DNA of 64,000 bases from Rhipicephalus microplus (Eukaryota; Arthropoda; Arachnida; Ixodida; Ixodidae), in NCBI RefSeq assembly GCF_043290135.1, contig NW_027464589.1, positions 1,741,001-1,805,000 on the forward strand. The letters run 5' to 3'. This document shows, piece by piece, positions 31,067-43,512 of this stretch; position 1 is the stretch's first letter; each line of letters opens with the position of its first letter. The notes under the pieces were generated by a model. The model had not been told where the DNA came from and did no database searches. It saw only the letters and a program-made list of their open reading frames with translations. Both the position numbers and the translations under genes were made by a program.

Positions 31067-33380
31067 TTATGCGCTCTTCACGGTTGCGTTCATTCTCGCT
31101 TCGCTTTTCCAGCCCGCGCCATACCACTGCCACACCGGAACCACTCTGATGCCCTCGTGTTGACGAGGGCTCCTTTACCGGTTGCTCGGGTCCCTATTTG
31201 GAACTTTTGCTCAAGATCCATGACCAGTTAAAGCGTTGAAAAACTCTTTACTCAAGTCCCTCTTCTAACGGACGATGCTGCGGGACAGTGACTCTGCTTC
31301 GCCACCAGTCTCCTACACAATAATGTCCCCCAGCGAAGCGTGCTTAGTGTTCCAACAAGCTGAAACTACAATGACTGCCGACGTGAATATAAACCACGTT
31401 CTGGGCATCTGAAATACTTCGTGTTCTGTACCATGTCTGGAAATAAGGCAGCTGCTGGCCCCATGAGTGCTGGTTGTCTTCATCACACGGATGTGTTCAA
31501 CCTTCAACGAGCTGAGATATGCATCGCGTCTTCATGTGACGTCGACGGAAAAACAAAACGATAAAACAGAGAGATGTAATGAAAACGAACACTTACTGGA
31601 ACTTGTGAACGCAGTCTGCGGTGCTCAATACGTTTTTAGGGCCTATTATTACGCCAGAGCAAAGGAATTCTTCTGTGGTGGAAAACAGCAAAGCCTGTAG
31701 AAAAATGCCAAAGAGAAAAGGGGCGACAAGTTAAGCAATTGCGCCAAGCGAAATTTCTCTAACTTGGGCATCGAAATACTATCATGCACAGTACATTATA
31801 ACGTGAATGAATCTAACCAACAATTTAGCCAAAGGAAATAAAAATGAAATTATTTGTTGTCTCTAACAGTAGTTGACGGTGAGCTAAATAGAAATTAATT
31901 GAAGTGGACGAAAAATTATTGTTTATGAGATGGTGCCTTTTGAAATCATAACCTTCATTTTTCATCTACTTTGATTCATTCAACTTTGGTTCACCAATAG
32001 TACGCTGTATTTAGAGAAAACAATTATTTTCCTGTATGCTTTCCCTGGCCTAATTATGTGTTCAAAACACTGGCTGGCTAGAGGGATGATTGCGGTAGGC
32101 CGAGTTAGGGCCAATTATGTACCTTGTACATATCTACTTAGTGCAAAAGAAAGCCTTGGGCGTAGAAAAAAAAAGCTGGACTCAGCGCGAAGGCTAAGAA
32201 AAGGCAGAGCAGTGATGCGCCAGCCCTTAGGCGATGAACGCAAGGATCAGGAGTTGATTGTTACGTTACTAGACTATATAAATAGAAACCTGCGCTTGGG
32301 TCGCTGCACCAGAGTGTAAGCGTACCGGACGAACACAGCATGCTGAAGAAAGTTCGTTCCTTCAGCCACGCTTGCGTGGGGGTGGTGGTGGGTGGGGGTA
32401 GTGCTTAGAAGATTAGAAAAGGCACCTAATTTCTGCAACCAGGTCGGGAGCACGGCGCGTTCACGAACAAGCGTGGACGCTCCATGGTTGAAAATTCGAT
32501 GCATTGGTGCGCTCTCACTGTCTCCACTTCTTTCACGTCACTCCTCCTCAACCTTGCTTCACTCTTCTGTCCAATTGAGCACAGCTATGCACTGCTTTAC
32601 CCCCTCCCCTCAGCACTTTTCTTTCTTACTGCCTCCTATATTTCGCTATGATATACATTGTTTTGCTTGCGTGTTGCCAGAAAACAACGTGAGATTACCG
32701 GATACAATCACCGCTCTTTCCTTATACATTAACCTCACTTTCCTTTCCCACTCTCTTGCTATACACAGTTATAATATACAGGTGGCTGATATATATAGAC
32801 GTGCCTGCCTAACGTCACACATCACTCACTCCTCTTAATCCTCACCCTCATCCTCACTTCGTGTTTAGACCAACACGTACGACTATGCTGTACATGCTTT
32901 TTGCATCCGTGAACGATATGATTTCCTATCATTTCCCCTTGCGATCACCAGGAAGCTTCCTTGTAGCACACGTAAACAAAAGAAATAAATGAAGGTACAT
33001 ATAGACAGACAAACCACTCTGTCTTTCTAAATTCCTTCCTGTTGTTTACGTGTGCTATAAGTAAAATGAGCTAACAACAAGCCCGCATCGCATCTCTCGT
33101 GAATTTACCATACCCGTTCCCTCACTGTGGCTGGCTATGGTGTAAATGGTTGCACCTGCCTAATTACACACACGACTATTCTACTCTCTCCGTTTCTCGT
33201 TCCCTCAGCCTCGCTTTTCTTTCCCACTCTCTTGATATACATGGCCGTGCCTTAGATTTGTGCCTACTGCCATACAAGACCACGCTACGCTTTTTCGTCC
33301 TTTTAACATCACTCCTGCTCACCCTCACTTTGCTTTCACGGAAGCTGTGCCAGAGGAAGTGCACAGACTCTCTGGACAGC
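31067..33380. other. Region without a recognisable gene, some local repeats
   Basis: No conserved domain. A TATATAAATA box at about 32275-32284 sits about 30 bp before a CTGCACCAGAGTGT start-like sequence and could be an LTR or gene promoter. Pyrimidine-rich segments at about 32730-32800 and 33205-33260 (both containing CTTTCCCACTCTCTTG.TATACA) are copies of one repeat. Confidence 0.4.
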
Positions 33381-33469
33381 TTTATCTCTCCTTGCACTTT
33401 AAGGGCGCCAGTTCAAATGCAAAACTGTATTATCATTTTCAAACTTATTGTTCTCACAATATTGGTGCC

Positions 33470-34330
33470 ACAGAAACTTGGCTTCACGTTCACATTCGAT
33501 TCCCCGGGGTTCAATGTTGTTTGTGCTGGTAGACAACACGGCCGCGGTGGTGGCGTGGCCATCTTCTTCAGATCTGATTTGAGCTTTTTTGTATTGAACT
33601 TGCTTCCAGATATAAAAACTATTATGTGTAATGTTCATATCGCGAATTTTCCTTTAATTGTCGGCGTATTTCATAGTCCCCCCGGTTCATCACGAGATCA
33701 GTTGATAGTACTCAGTAGTTTCACGAACAAAAGAAGGTTTTGTTCAGGCAACCTAATTTGCATTGATGACTTTAATATGACCGGCAATTCATGCTACTCA
33801 CTATCCATTCTAGATGCCGCTTTTCCACTTTGTGGAAACATGGTTATTTTTTATAACCTTAAGACTGTAGCATGTTGTGACTGATGCAACAAGCGACAAT
33901 ATTATCCTAGACTGCGTTTTTCTGAGTTCCTTACTTTACACCAGCGGCTTTACATTTCAATTGATTAATGATTTTTCTGGCCACACAGGCGTATTACTAT
34001 CTTGTAACCATACAGTTTCAAAACGTCGGTATGAATGCACAAGTTACCTTGACCATAGCATGGCCGATGATGTGTCCATAAGTGGCTCTTTAAGTAGCGA
34101 GTTTGGCATGTTTAAAGAAATTAGCTATGCCTGTGACGTGTACATTTTGGCCTCTTATTTTGAAAACCTTCTCAAAAAAGTGTGTTGATACGTATCTTCC
34201 TGTAAATTCTAAAAATGAAAGCCTTGAACTTCCATGAATAACGGGAGAAATTCTGAAATGAAAACGTTGACGAAGACGAGGAAGTCGTATTCGCAATGTC
34301 CTTCGCCCCATCAGGGAATTCGGATGCATA
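33470..34330 (+). pseudogene. LINE endonuclease remnant (upstream half of split LINE)
   Basis: Reads ATETWLHVHI, then CAGRQHGRGGGVAIFFRSDL, then GVFHSPPGSSRDQL (usually YRPP), then LICIDDFNMTGNS where GDFN is expected. DNIILDCVFLSS and INDFSGHTGVLLS follow after a frameshift near 33880. The catalytic His motif (SDH) is altered to SGH. Confidence 0.65.
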
Positions 34331-34339
34331 CTATTCTTG

Positions 34340-34690
34340 GGTGGCCCTGCTTATAAAACGAAACCGCTAGTTGTCTTGGAGCGAGAAGCGCTGCGAATGT
34401 GTCTGGGACTCCCTAGGTTGGTGCCTATCACCGTACTGTACCAGGAAGCGCGCCTGGTTACACTACTTAGTCGATCTCGAATTTTGACCGTACAAGCATT
34501 TTTAAAATTTTATAGCTTACCGGCAAGAAGATCTCAATATGCTTTTATCGCAAACCCAGACGCCTTCTTTTTTGCTCATTGGCCACGGTTTGAAACACCT
34601 CATATAATGTTTGTACAAAAAAATTTACAAAGTATAAATGTGAACATTAGAAATGTAATTGAGACTAATGTTCGAATTGTCATTTTATAA
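34340..34690 (+). pseudogene. I-like LINE region between RT and RNase H
   Basis: 117 open codons with the conserved leader PLVVLEREALRMCLGLPR, shared with the copy at 52570 (PLVLLEREALRLCLGL). No catalytic motif of its own. Confidence 0.65.
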
Positions 34691-34767
34691 TTGAGTATGA
34701 TGATATATTCCCCCAGAACGCCGAGTTACAATATCTCAAATATTTAAATAACATAATATTAGATTAC

Positions 34768-35361
34768 TTGGAGCATGCAGAAACTAAAAATATAATAGCC
34801 ACAGATGCTTCAGTAAATAATCAAAGGGCAGGTGTAAGCATTGCCTCTGATTGGCTTGACTGGTCCTTTTCAGTGAGACTGCATGATTTTACTCCCGTTT
34901 TTGAAGCGGAGCTCGTGGCAATTATTTTATCTCTTCGAAAACTTCCGTCAAATCAAAACAACGCTGTCATAGTGACGGACTCTCCTTTAGTTTCTGCCGC
35001 TCTGACAGTTTCAGAGAACTCTCGAATGCTAAGCACATTCAAAACATCAGTACCCCCGCAGTTGAGAATTCTGAGGCTACTATGGGTTCCGGGACACTGT
35101 GAATTAAGAATAAATGAATTGGCCAATCCGTTAGCACGAGCTGCACTTTATGGGCCAGTTTTATCCACACTGCCAGATGATGTATATATTACGGCAATAA
35201 GATATCGAAAATCACCAATCTACACTGATACGATAGAAAAAGTTACTACATGGACAGAATATAACCACCTCAAGTTTCCATGGCGACCCCACCAGAGCCA
35301 GTCCAAAAGGCTCGAAGTTTTAAATACTAAATGTCGATGTCGTGCCCCCCCCCCCCCCTAA
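34768..35361 (+). pseudogene. LINE RNase H domain
   Basis: Catalytic carboxylates visible: IIATDASVNNQRAGVSIAS (Asp), FEAELVAIILSLRKL (Glu), AVIVTDSPLVSAAL (Asp). WVPGHCELRINELANPLAR follows, where the usual NELAD has become NELAN, so the fourth acidic residue is lost. The frame breaks at a run of about 14 C at 35346-35359. In the shifted frame the C-terminal CAFCGEIESPKNYFF zinc-finger-like segment follows. Confidence 0.75.
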
Positions 35362-35905
35362 ACCTGTATCTACACAAAGCTGGTCAGACAACATCACCCC
35401 TCTGCGCATTCTGCGGAGAAATAGAATCACCAAAAAATTATTTTTTTATAGTCGCCGCTACGCTATACTTCGAAAAAGGTTACTAGTTATTCCATTTCTG
35501 AAAATAGGCGTTAGATTGACGGCGGAAACTGCGCTAAGCTTTGTTGCCTGAGTTTTGGGACATTGCCACAGGAATGCTTTTAATGCCATTTCCGATTATA
35601 TTCAGGCAACCAAGCGTATTCCTTTGTGATCTTCATTCAAAAATAATATTTATTACTCCTCAGGGCAAAGTAAAGTAAACACAGGTGAGTGGTAATTGCA
35701 ACACCTGAAATCTCAAAATTGCTCAACCTAACTTTTCTATTTTTTTTTCGTTTGCTCTTTTTTATTTGGTTTTCCTTACATTAGTCATATTATAATACAA
35801 ATTTATTACACATAGTTAAAATGATCACAAAAACACTGCACTACACTTTCCTGGCCAACTCCCCTGAGTGGGTATGACCCATCATCCCAGGGAAACAAAT
35901 AAACA

Positions 35906-36900
35906 AACACTGTTCTTCGGAAATTAACATAGTGAAGCAAGAGCTACGGAGAAAAATAGGTGCTGCTAAGAACTTCTTCTACACAATCTCTTTACCAAAT
36001 ATAGTTAGGGATAACCCTAGAACATTTTGGAGCTCAACTTTGCCGCAAGAATCGACCGCTAATACATCCATCGTTAGTGAAACTCGCACTAGAGAGCCGC
36101 AGGTTATTTCCAACTGTTTCAATGAATATTTGACATCTGTACTTGGTCTAGATAATCGAGAAATTTCTACTTGCAGTACGTACAGTGTCTCGCCTATATC
36201 TATTGATGATGTGTTTGTGTCCAGAAAAGGTGTACATAGTTTAATTTTAATTGTTGATTTGAAAAAGTCGTCCAGCCCAGACAATGATCAAAATATTTTT
36301 GTTCATCGTTGTTTATTATGAACAAACTAACACATTTAAGTCATTTTAAAAAAAATTATTGTCAACACCACTTGTACCATCTGTATGGAAAAGTGCACAA
36401 GTGTTTCCTCTACACAAACCCGGTAGTAAGCGATCTCTTTTAAATTACACGCCAATATCACCAACCGCTCACTCATGCAAAATAATAGAACATATCATCT
36501 TTACTTACTTAATCTTCTTTGTTGAATCTAACACCGTCCTCTTCAGTGCACAACACAAACGTTGTAGTGGATTCATTACAATCAGTCAGCTGACAGGATT
36601 CAGACAAGACGTTTCTTTAGCCCTTGAATTAAGTTTTCAGGTGGACGCTTTATTCAGTCACTTCTCGAAAGCATTCGACCATCTCATTCATTCAGAGTTA
36701 CTACTTAAGCTCAATATTCTGCTAAACAACACCCGCTTGTTTACTGCATTGGTATATATATTTTTTTTTTCAAACTGTCGCCATCCTTTCAAAACATTAC
36801 ATTTGTCGGAAACACACGTATCTTCAAAAGTGTCCCAGGCATCTCTGCAAAGTCATTACGTTTCCTATTGCAAATTAACAATCTACCAGGTGTAGTTTTC
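35906..36900 (+). pseudogene. LINE RT remnant (downstream half of split LINE)
   Basis: Pre-RT ISLPNIVRDNPRTFWSSTLP at 35978-36040, then KSAQVFPLHKPGSKRSLLNY, then TPISPTAHSCKIIEHII, then LFSHFSKAFDHLIHSELLLK. The YADD box is not readable. Two open segments (35932-36321, 36359-36895) are separated by stops. Confidence 0.65.
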
Positions 36901-37903
36901 ACTGAGAGTCGTTTGTGCCCTGATGACTTGTCCTGTATCACAAAATCAATACACCGGATCATCATTATACAGCCAGTGCTTCATTCCTAAGCTTTTGCAA
37001 ATGATGTAAAATCTGGCAGATGACCATGAATTTTCACAAAACTGCTGCCATGTGTTTTACCAGGCGGAAATCCTCATCAACGTTCAAAAATTTTCTGCAG
37101 CTACTTAGTACAGCGGGTCCAACAATATAAATACCTTAGCCTTCTTTTTACCACAAACTTATCCTGGTCCCATCACGTCGACATAACTCCCAATAAACAT
37201 CGAAAAGTTTCGCGTATATGATCTGTTCATTACGTTTAGCCCAGAAAGAAAAGAAATTGTTAAGATATAAAACCCACGTAAGATAAATACTTGAGTATGG
37301 CGCCACTAATGGTACCCTCACAAAACCGGTGAGACAAACGCATTGAATCAATCCTTAAAAAGGAATTTGTTTCATATGCGGACGGTATGACTAATTTCTG
37401 ACCATCATTCTACCTGAAGAACCTTGGTTGAACTTCACTGTGTAAGAGAGACGACAATGAGTCTCTGAAACTTTTCCACTTTTTCCTTACTTTTCCTCAA
37501 TATTAATCGCACAATAACTGCATAGCACCTGCCAAAATAAACAATAATCAGAAACAGCAATGCACTGAACGTTTCCGTGTTTCTTCATCACACAGACTTG
37601 TTCGAGTTCACTTTTCTTTCCGGCGTATTTTAATGTGGAATACCATACCAGGTCATATTCCTTCGTTAGAAAAAGATAACATTTGAAGGCATTAAACTAC
37701 AATCCACACTAATCTTTACTTCTAGCTTTACAATACTTATTTATTTATGTTTATGGTGTTTTACGTAACTATTTGAGCGGTCGTTATGGGTGTTTCTTCT
37801 CACCTCAGATTTTTTCTTATAATATTCACCCACTCCTGCCGTTTAACCGGGCTGCAGTATTGAAAAATAAAGAAATAAATAAATAAGCTGCATTTCGCAA
37901 GTT

Positions 37904-38142
37904 GCCCCACCGCGGTGGTCTAGTGGCTAAGGTACTCGGCTGCTGACCCGAAGGTCGCGGGTTCGAATCCCGGCTGCGGCGGCTGCATTTGCGATGGAGG
38001 CGGAAATGTTGTAGGCCCGTGTGCTGAGATTTGGGTGCACGTTAAAGAACCCCAGGTGGGCAAATTTCCGGAGCCCTCCACTACGGCGTCTCTCATAATC
38101 ATATGGTGGTTTTGGGACGTTAGACCCCACATATCAATCAAT
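37904..38142 (+). mobile_element. Ruka-type tRNA-derived SINE, copy 1
   Basis: Starts CCCCACCGCGGTGGTC, with an A-box-like TGGCTAAGGTACTCGG (37924-37939) and a perfect B-box GGTTCGAATCC (37960-37970). It then has the conserved body GGGTGCACGTTAAAGAACCC and the tail ATATCAATCAATCA. It is flanked by CATTTCGCAAGTT (37891-37903) and CATTTCGCACGTT (38143-38155), a 13-bp target-site duplication with one mismatch. The family is known from ixodid ticks. Confidence 0.9.
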
Positions 38143-38155
38143 CATTTCGCACGTT

Positions 38156-39457
38156 AGAATTGAGTTCTGCTGCTAACAATGCTGTTCCATATTGCAGTCA
38201 ACATTCAGCTTTCTGCAGTTTCAGTTAAGAGAACCACTTGCTTGTGTCCCTTGACGCTGCGATCGTATGCTAACGTCGCAGCCACTAGGCGTAACGTAAA
38301 CAAAATTACACATGTCATATAGCCAGCATCTGCAGCAAGCGCTCGCACCAATGAGGTGTTTTCTTCCTCTTCGAGTGCTTTACCCCTGAATGCAGAGATG
38401 TTACTTGGGTCGCGCATTCCTCTTCACTTGAGTGAGTCGGCGTGAAGAAGGCAGCGGACTTTAAAATACCCAAGTCACCCTTCGCGTTTCATAGACGCTT
38501 AGGCTGTCTTGCTTGGTCAAGTCAAAAACGAGCATCAAAGCAGAAACACGTTGCCCATCTGGTACCGAAGTTAATAAGGAAGTTGTTCGCGTAAGGCACG
38601 TGTTACAGCAAAAAATATCATACATTTCAAAATAACTATCAGAACGAAGTGCCACAAGCATATTTTTGCCATTTTACGGCTGACGAGTGGCACGTCGTGC
38701 CTGCCACCGAAGCGATGTGCAGTGTTGCTTCTGTAAAGCGTCTGTTGCCCGCCTGTTTTAGTGGCCACCGAAATGCGGCGTTTTTTTCCATGCTTGCTTG
38801 TTTGGAGGCGAAAAAAGCATCACGAAGGGCTCTTTTGTGGTTGTTTTTTCAATCGAATGCCACGGTGTGTATTTGTGCTGACAAGGCTCGCGAGGTAACG
38901 CGATTTTCAATGTATTCGCCTTTATATGCACCTGTGTACGTGCTTGTAGCGGGCTTGGATGCCGTTATATATGAAAAAAAAAAACTGGTTTTCGGAACAA
39001 AAGTGATTTGTATGCTTTTGTCGAGCTTGGTAAACAAGAGTGGGGCCAAGACATCACCCTCAGCAGAATTTTTTCTCGCGGGTGCAGCAATGTCTTGCTG
39101 CATGATGGTGAAGGGGAGGCACATGATCAGCATGATCAGACAACCCGTGATAGGGACCCCCCTTTTTTTGGGGGGGGGGGGGGATTTTTTGTAGCGCTGT
39201 GCTGCAAACGATGCCTTTCTGAGCGATAAACAGCGCCCTAGATAGGACGCAAGGCTAGACAACGCAAAAGATACACAGTGCTGAGTCAATTTTGTACCGA
39301 AAGAGACGGAAACGACGGAAAATGTTGTCGTCTTTAAGAAAAACAGAAATAGCCTTTGCGATTACGGAACACTTCAGCGTCGTCACCACCGGGGCTATTA
39401 ATACGCACTTGTTTTAGTCGACACATCCTGCAACACCAGGGAACTCAGCAACGTCAT
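38156..39457. other. Region without a recognisable gene
   Basis: Contains a CCCCCC-TTTTTTT-G14 homopolymer cluster at about 39159-39183 and frames without motifs (for example 38649-39194 plus, 38849-39289 minus). Confidence 0.4.
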
Positions 39458-39782
39458 ATTTATTTATTTATTCAGATACCTACAGCGCCCAACTGGCCAT
39501 TATTGTAGGGGGGAAACAAACAGGAAAAGATACAGGCAGTATATGCAACATAAAAAGCAACAAACATTATATAGGAATAAAGATAACATCAGCACTCTAA
39601 ACTTAAATGACATTACAAAAAGACTACACATCACGTTACAAAGAGGTCGATACAGGTTGTGCAACATGAAAAAGCAACGAAACAAAAGATTAAAGTAAAC
39701 TTTTAAATAATAATTAACTTTATAGATACATTACATCATAAGAAAGACAGAGTAGAAAACACAACTTGACAGAAGCTTTATT
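39458..39782 (-). mobile_element. CR1 3'-UTR-only copy
   Basis: Reverse-oriented copy of the same 3' UTR as 39788-40130: CAGATACCTACAGCGCCCAA, AAACAAACAGGAAAAG, AACACAACTTGACAGAAGC. It has its own (TTTA)n tail at its left end. It is a severely 5'-truncated second copy lying head to tail against the larger element. Confidence 0.75.
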
Positions 39783-40601
39783 TTTTAAATATTTATTTAT
39801 TTATTTATTTATTTATTTATTCAGATACCTACAGTGCCCAACTGGGCATTATTGTAGGGGAAAAACAAACAGGAAAAGAAACAGGTAGTATATACAACAT
39901 GAAAAGCAACAAACATTATGTAAGAATAAAGATAACATGAGCACTATAAACATAAATGAAATTATAAACCGACTAAACATCACGTTACTCAAAGGTTGAC
40001 ACAGGTTGTACAACACGAAAAAGCAACAAAACATAATGATAAAGTAAACATTTAAACATAAGTTAACTTTATAGATACATAAAACCATAAGAAAGACAGA
40101 AAAGAAAACACAACTTGACAGAAGCTGTAAACGGTGAGGTAAAGTTCAAAATATCACACTTATGTCATGCAAAACCTAGTTAAACAAACATTCTGCGAGG
40201 GCTTCATCAAAGCAAGCCGGCAACGACAGTACAACTTCATACGAGAGACAATTCCAGTCATGGGCTGTGTTCGCCAAAAAGAATACTTATATAGGTTGAT
40301 CTGATACCTATATTTCCTAACCTTCAGGTAATCGTCTACGCGGCCAGTTCTAAAGATAGGATAAAGTATGTAGGTTTCTTTCCTTAAGCCTTTTGCACCT
40401 ATAAAAGTTTGTGGAACAATTTCAGGCGCATGTATTTCTGCCTGTCCTGCAAAGACGGCCATCCAAGATTGTCCCGTATGTCGGAAGAGCTTTTTCTGAA
40501 ATGATAGTTCGATGGCACAAATCGTGCTGCACGCTTTTGGATGCCCTCTAATTCGTCAATACATGTCTTTGTACCCGGCGCCTAAGCGGAACATCCATAT
40601 T

Positions 40602-41710
40602 CTAATATAGTGCGAACATTTGAAAAGTCAAGAATTTCGTTAACTTAGAAGGAGCTTGCTTGAAGTTTCGCCTTAGGAAGTTGAGGACTTGACTATCCTT
40701 CACTGCTACGTAATCAATATGGTCATTCCAGGAAAAGTCATTTTTGTATAAAACCCCTAAATATTTGTAGCTGGGTACAATCGTGAGGCTTTCGCCATCA
40801 AGAGAATATTTCATATTTAAAGTATGACGCTTTGTAGAAAACTGGACAATGTTACATTTAGAAACATTTAGCGTCATATTCCACGTATTGCACCATAGTA
40901 GTATCTTTTCGAGGTCACTTTGCAGTTGTACACTGTCATTCAAAGTATTAATTTCACGGTAAAGACAACAGTCATTGGCACACATTCTGAGACGGCTTGA
41001 TACTCCTTCGCCTATATCATTGATAAATATCAAATAAGAAGAGGCCCGAGGACAGATCCTTGAGGAACACCTGACAAGACTGTTTTATGTGATGAGGCCA
41101 TTCTGTTGAGAACAACACACTGTTTTCGGTCAGTAAGGTAAGCCTCAGTCCACTGGAAAAGAGCCCTAGGAATATTAAGTGCAGACAGTTTTGCAAGTAA
41201 TTGATTGTGTGCTACCGAGTCGAAGGCTTTTTGGAAGACTAAAAAAATACAGTCCACCTGTTTGCCATTACCAATCGACAGAGCTATATCATGAGAAAAC
41301 TCAATCAATTGAGTGTTGCATGAGAGACCTCTCCTGAATCCATGCTGTGCTGGGGTGAAAAAATTGTTTTGTTGGACATGAGCCATTAGGTTAGAGTAAA
41401 TTATACGCTCTAGTACCTTGCATGAAACACTAGTTAGTGAAACAGGTATTTAGTTTCGACTCTGTGTGCTATTGCCGCTTTTGAGTATAGGAATGACATT
41501 TGCAGTTTTCCTGTCAGGCGGTAAAGCACCGGAATCAAATAACTTTTGATAGAGAATCGTTAGAAAAGGGCAAACGATGCAGCATAATTCTTTAATACAT
41601 AATTCGAAATGTGATCGGTTCCGGGGGCTGACTTCACATTCACTTTTTGTAGTTAAGGTTATTATTCCCTGCTCGCAAAAGGATATATCACTCATTTGTG
41701 GTAAGTTCAA
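40602..41710 (-). pseudogene. CR1 reverse transcriptase remnant
   Basis: Three minus-strand open segments cover LFDSGALPPDRKTANVIPIL, QHGFRRGLSCNTQLIEF, CIFLVFQKAFDSVAHNQLL (FLDFSKAFD equivalent), LSGVPQGSVLGPLLI and LRMCANDCCLY, where FADD has decayed to CAND. NTWNMTLNVSKCNIVQF and SYKYLGVLY follow. The altered catalytic box and frameshifts make it inactive. Confidence 0.8.
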
Positions 41711-42299
41711 AACAGTTTTCAGGCCACTGGCCTGGAGATCGACTGTACGAATACAGATTCGAAGTAGTTACTGAACTTTTCAGCTTTTCCTTTAAGGTTA
41801 CCGGCATAGTTATTGCCATATATAATATCTAGATGGCAATATCTATAATATACTTAATTTATAATATCTATAATATCCTAAAATCTATAATTTCCTTCGT
41901 CGTTTGCTTGATTCTGACGTACTTCCAGACTTCTTTTGGGTTAGATTTTCGTTTTTTGCCCATTGCATCTAGATACGCGCTTTCTGCTTCGCACTTTTCT
42001 TTTGCTACATTTTTACTGAGTTCCTTCATCTAGCTGAAAAAGTCTGGATTCGGCGATTTGCAGTACGATACAGGCGATGTCGTTTATTTATCAATGCGCG
42101 AATATTTCTTCTAATTCATGGTTTATCTGCCTGACGGTTAGATGTGATTACTCGAGACGGAACGAATGACTATATGAGCGATAAAATTTTGGTTTTCAAT
42201 AGGTTCCATGCAGATTCTATGTCAAGAGTAGAAATGTGCTGTTTGAAAAAAAGGCAGGAATTCGTCAAGCTCCTGTGATAGTGAGGCATAATTGGCTCT

Positions 42300-43004
42300 A
42301 TCATATTGGAACACCTGCCTCGAAGCAGGAACGTGGCAACGCTTTAGAACACAAGATAGGTGTGTGTGCAAGAACAATTTCATGGTCGCTTATACCCGGT
42401 AATAAACTAACAGAACTAATGAGAGTGCGTTCAGAACAAAACAACAAGTCTAGCACATTTGCACTATTTGGGGCTATTTTCGAGGGAGTTTGTACAAATT
42501 GGATTATGGTATGTGCATTATTCATTTCACGAAATGCAGAGTAAATAGTTAACGAAGTGGTTTTTTCGGCTCGTGACAGAGCCAGTCAATATTTCGTAAG
42601 TTGAAATCTCCTCCAAAAAATGGTATACGTTGCATCTAAGGACAGTAGTATGTTATTTAAGTCGAAGATACATGGAGGAGTATTGGAAGCAGGTGGCCTG
42701 TAAAACGACGTACTTTCACATGACGTACTTTCAACCTCAATACGACTACAATTCAAACTACTGTGAACCATGAAAAAAACACCACCGCAAGGTGGTGTTT
42801 TTTTACGGTCCTTGCGGTACGGTCCTTGCGGTACGGTCCTTGCGGTACACTGGAATTTGATGGGAATATCTCGTTGTTAGTTACAGTGCTGTCCAACCAA
42901 GATTCTGTACCAATCACTACTTTAGGGGTAACCAGATCTAACAGCGAATCAAACTGCTCTTGTTTGTTTTTAAAACTGCGACATTTTATAACAATAACCT
43001 TCAA
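42300..43004 (-). pseudogene. CR1 endonuclease remnant with local expansion
   Basis: The N-terminus reads KVIVIKCRSFKNKQEQFDSL and VVIGTESWLDSTVTNNEIFP. After a 28-bp expansion (three copies of a 14-mer at 42805-42846) the frame shifts, and TPPCGGVFFMVHSS continues. Later SANVLDLLFC and GISDHEIVLAH (catalytic SDH) occur at 42300-42420. The Asp motif appears as FWRRFQL, so GDFN is lost. Confidence 0.7.
42773..42846. repeat. 14-bp perfect hairpin followed by 3 x 14-bp tandem repeat
   Basis: Arms 42773-42786 and 42791-42804 are perfect inverted repeats around GCAA. Three exact copies of ACGGTCCTTGCGGT (42805-42818, 42819-42832, 42833-42846) follow directly. On the minus strand one copy encodes YRKDR of the endonuclease; the two extra copies add 28 bp and shift the frame. 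Confidence 0.9.
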
Positions 43005-43054
43005 GTCGTTCGCTTAACTTGGCGCAGTCGCTTTTTGGGAGCATTTCGTGGTGG

Positions 43055-43512
43055 CTATTGGCCCGCCTGGATTACAGAATCACTCTTACTGGCGTAGAAA
43101 AACACTTCATGTCCCATTATTAGCTTATTAAAGTTCAACTTAAAAAAAAAACCCTTGGTCACGGGCAAACTAAGCCAATTTCTGTCAAGCAATCCCGACA
43201 TTCTCGAATATTCTTGGCTAACACAAAAAATTGTTTCCCTCTGCTTTGAAGCAGCCGCAAGCACACGTTGTTTATCTTTCAATGGCAAGAATTTGACAAT
43301 CAGCGGCCATGTTGATTCTACTTGGTACTTCTCCAATCGGTGCACTCTTTCAATGGATGTTGGACTGACTGAGATATATAGTTTATCAAAAAAAAAGGAA
43401 ATAACTTTTCATAAGATTTTGCCCATGATTTGTTTACAGTGTCCAGATGGCCATAAATTATCAAGTTGTTACAGCGCGATCGATTATCTAAATCATCTTG
43501 GCCATCGTTCAA
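43055..43512 (-). pseudogene. CR1 ORF1 remnant (RRM-like region)
   Basis: Frames on the minus strand read RSRCNNLIIYGHLDTV, then MHRLEKYQ, then WPLIVKFLPLKDKQRVLAAA. These are the equivalents of RRSNLLFFGI, VHRLGRF and RPIIAKLTFFKDKQQIL in the intact LINE at 2440-2660. Broken by frameshifts. Confidence 0.6.

Larger units (their letters stand above)
34336..35905 (+). mobile_element. I-like LINE 3' portion with RNase H, inserted in the CR1-like LINE
   Basis: Starts abruptly in the post-RT region (PLVVLEREALRMCLGLPRLV), continues into RNase H (34768-35361) and a Cys-rich C-terminus. It ends with a 3' UTR and AAACAAATAAACAAACA at about 35893-35910. A close relative lies at 52545-55690. Confidence 0.7.
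33390..37885 (+). mobile_element. CR1-like LINE, split by an I-like LINE
   Basis: Endonuclease remnants at 33470-34330 and RT remnants at 35906-36900 read in the same orientation. They are separated by a different LINE (34336-35905) that carries RNase H. The 3' tail is AAAAATAAAGAAATAAATAAATAA at 37862-37886. Several stops and frameshifts are present. Confidence 0.7.

Noticed and set aside
39500..40088. Two hydrophobic Cys/Phe-rich frames resembling membrane proteins
   Set aside because: They are the complement of duplicated CR1 3'-UTR sequence; similarity comes from the repeat, not from a protein family.
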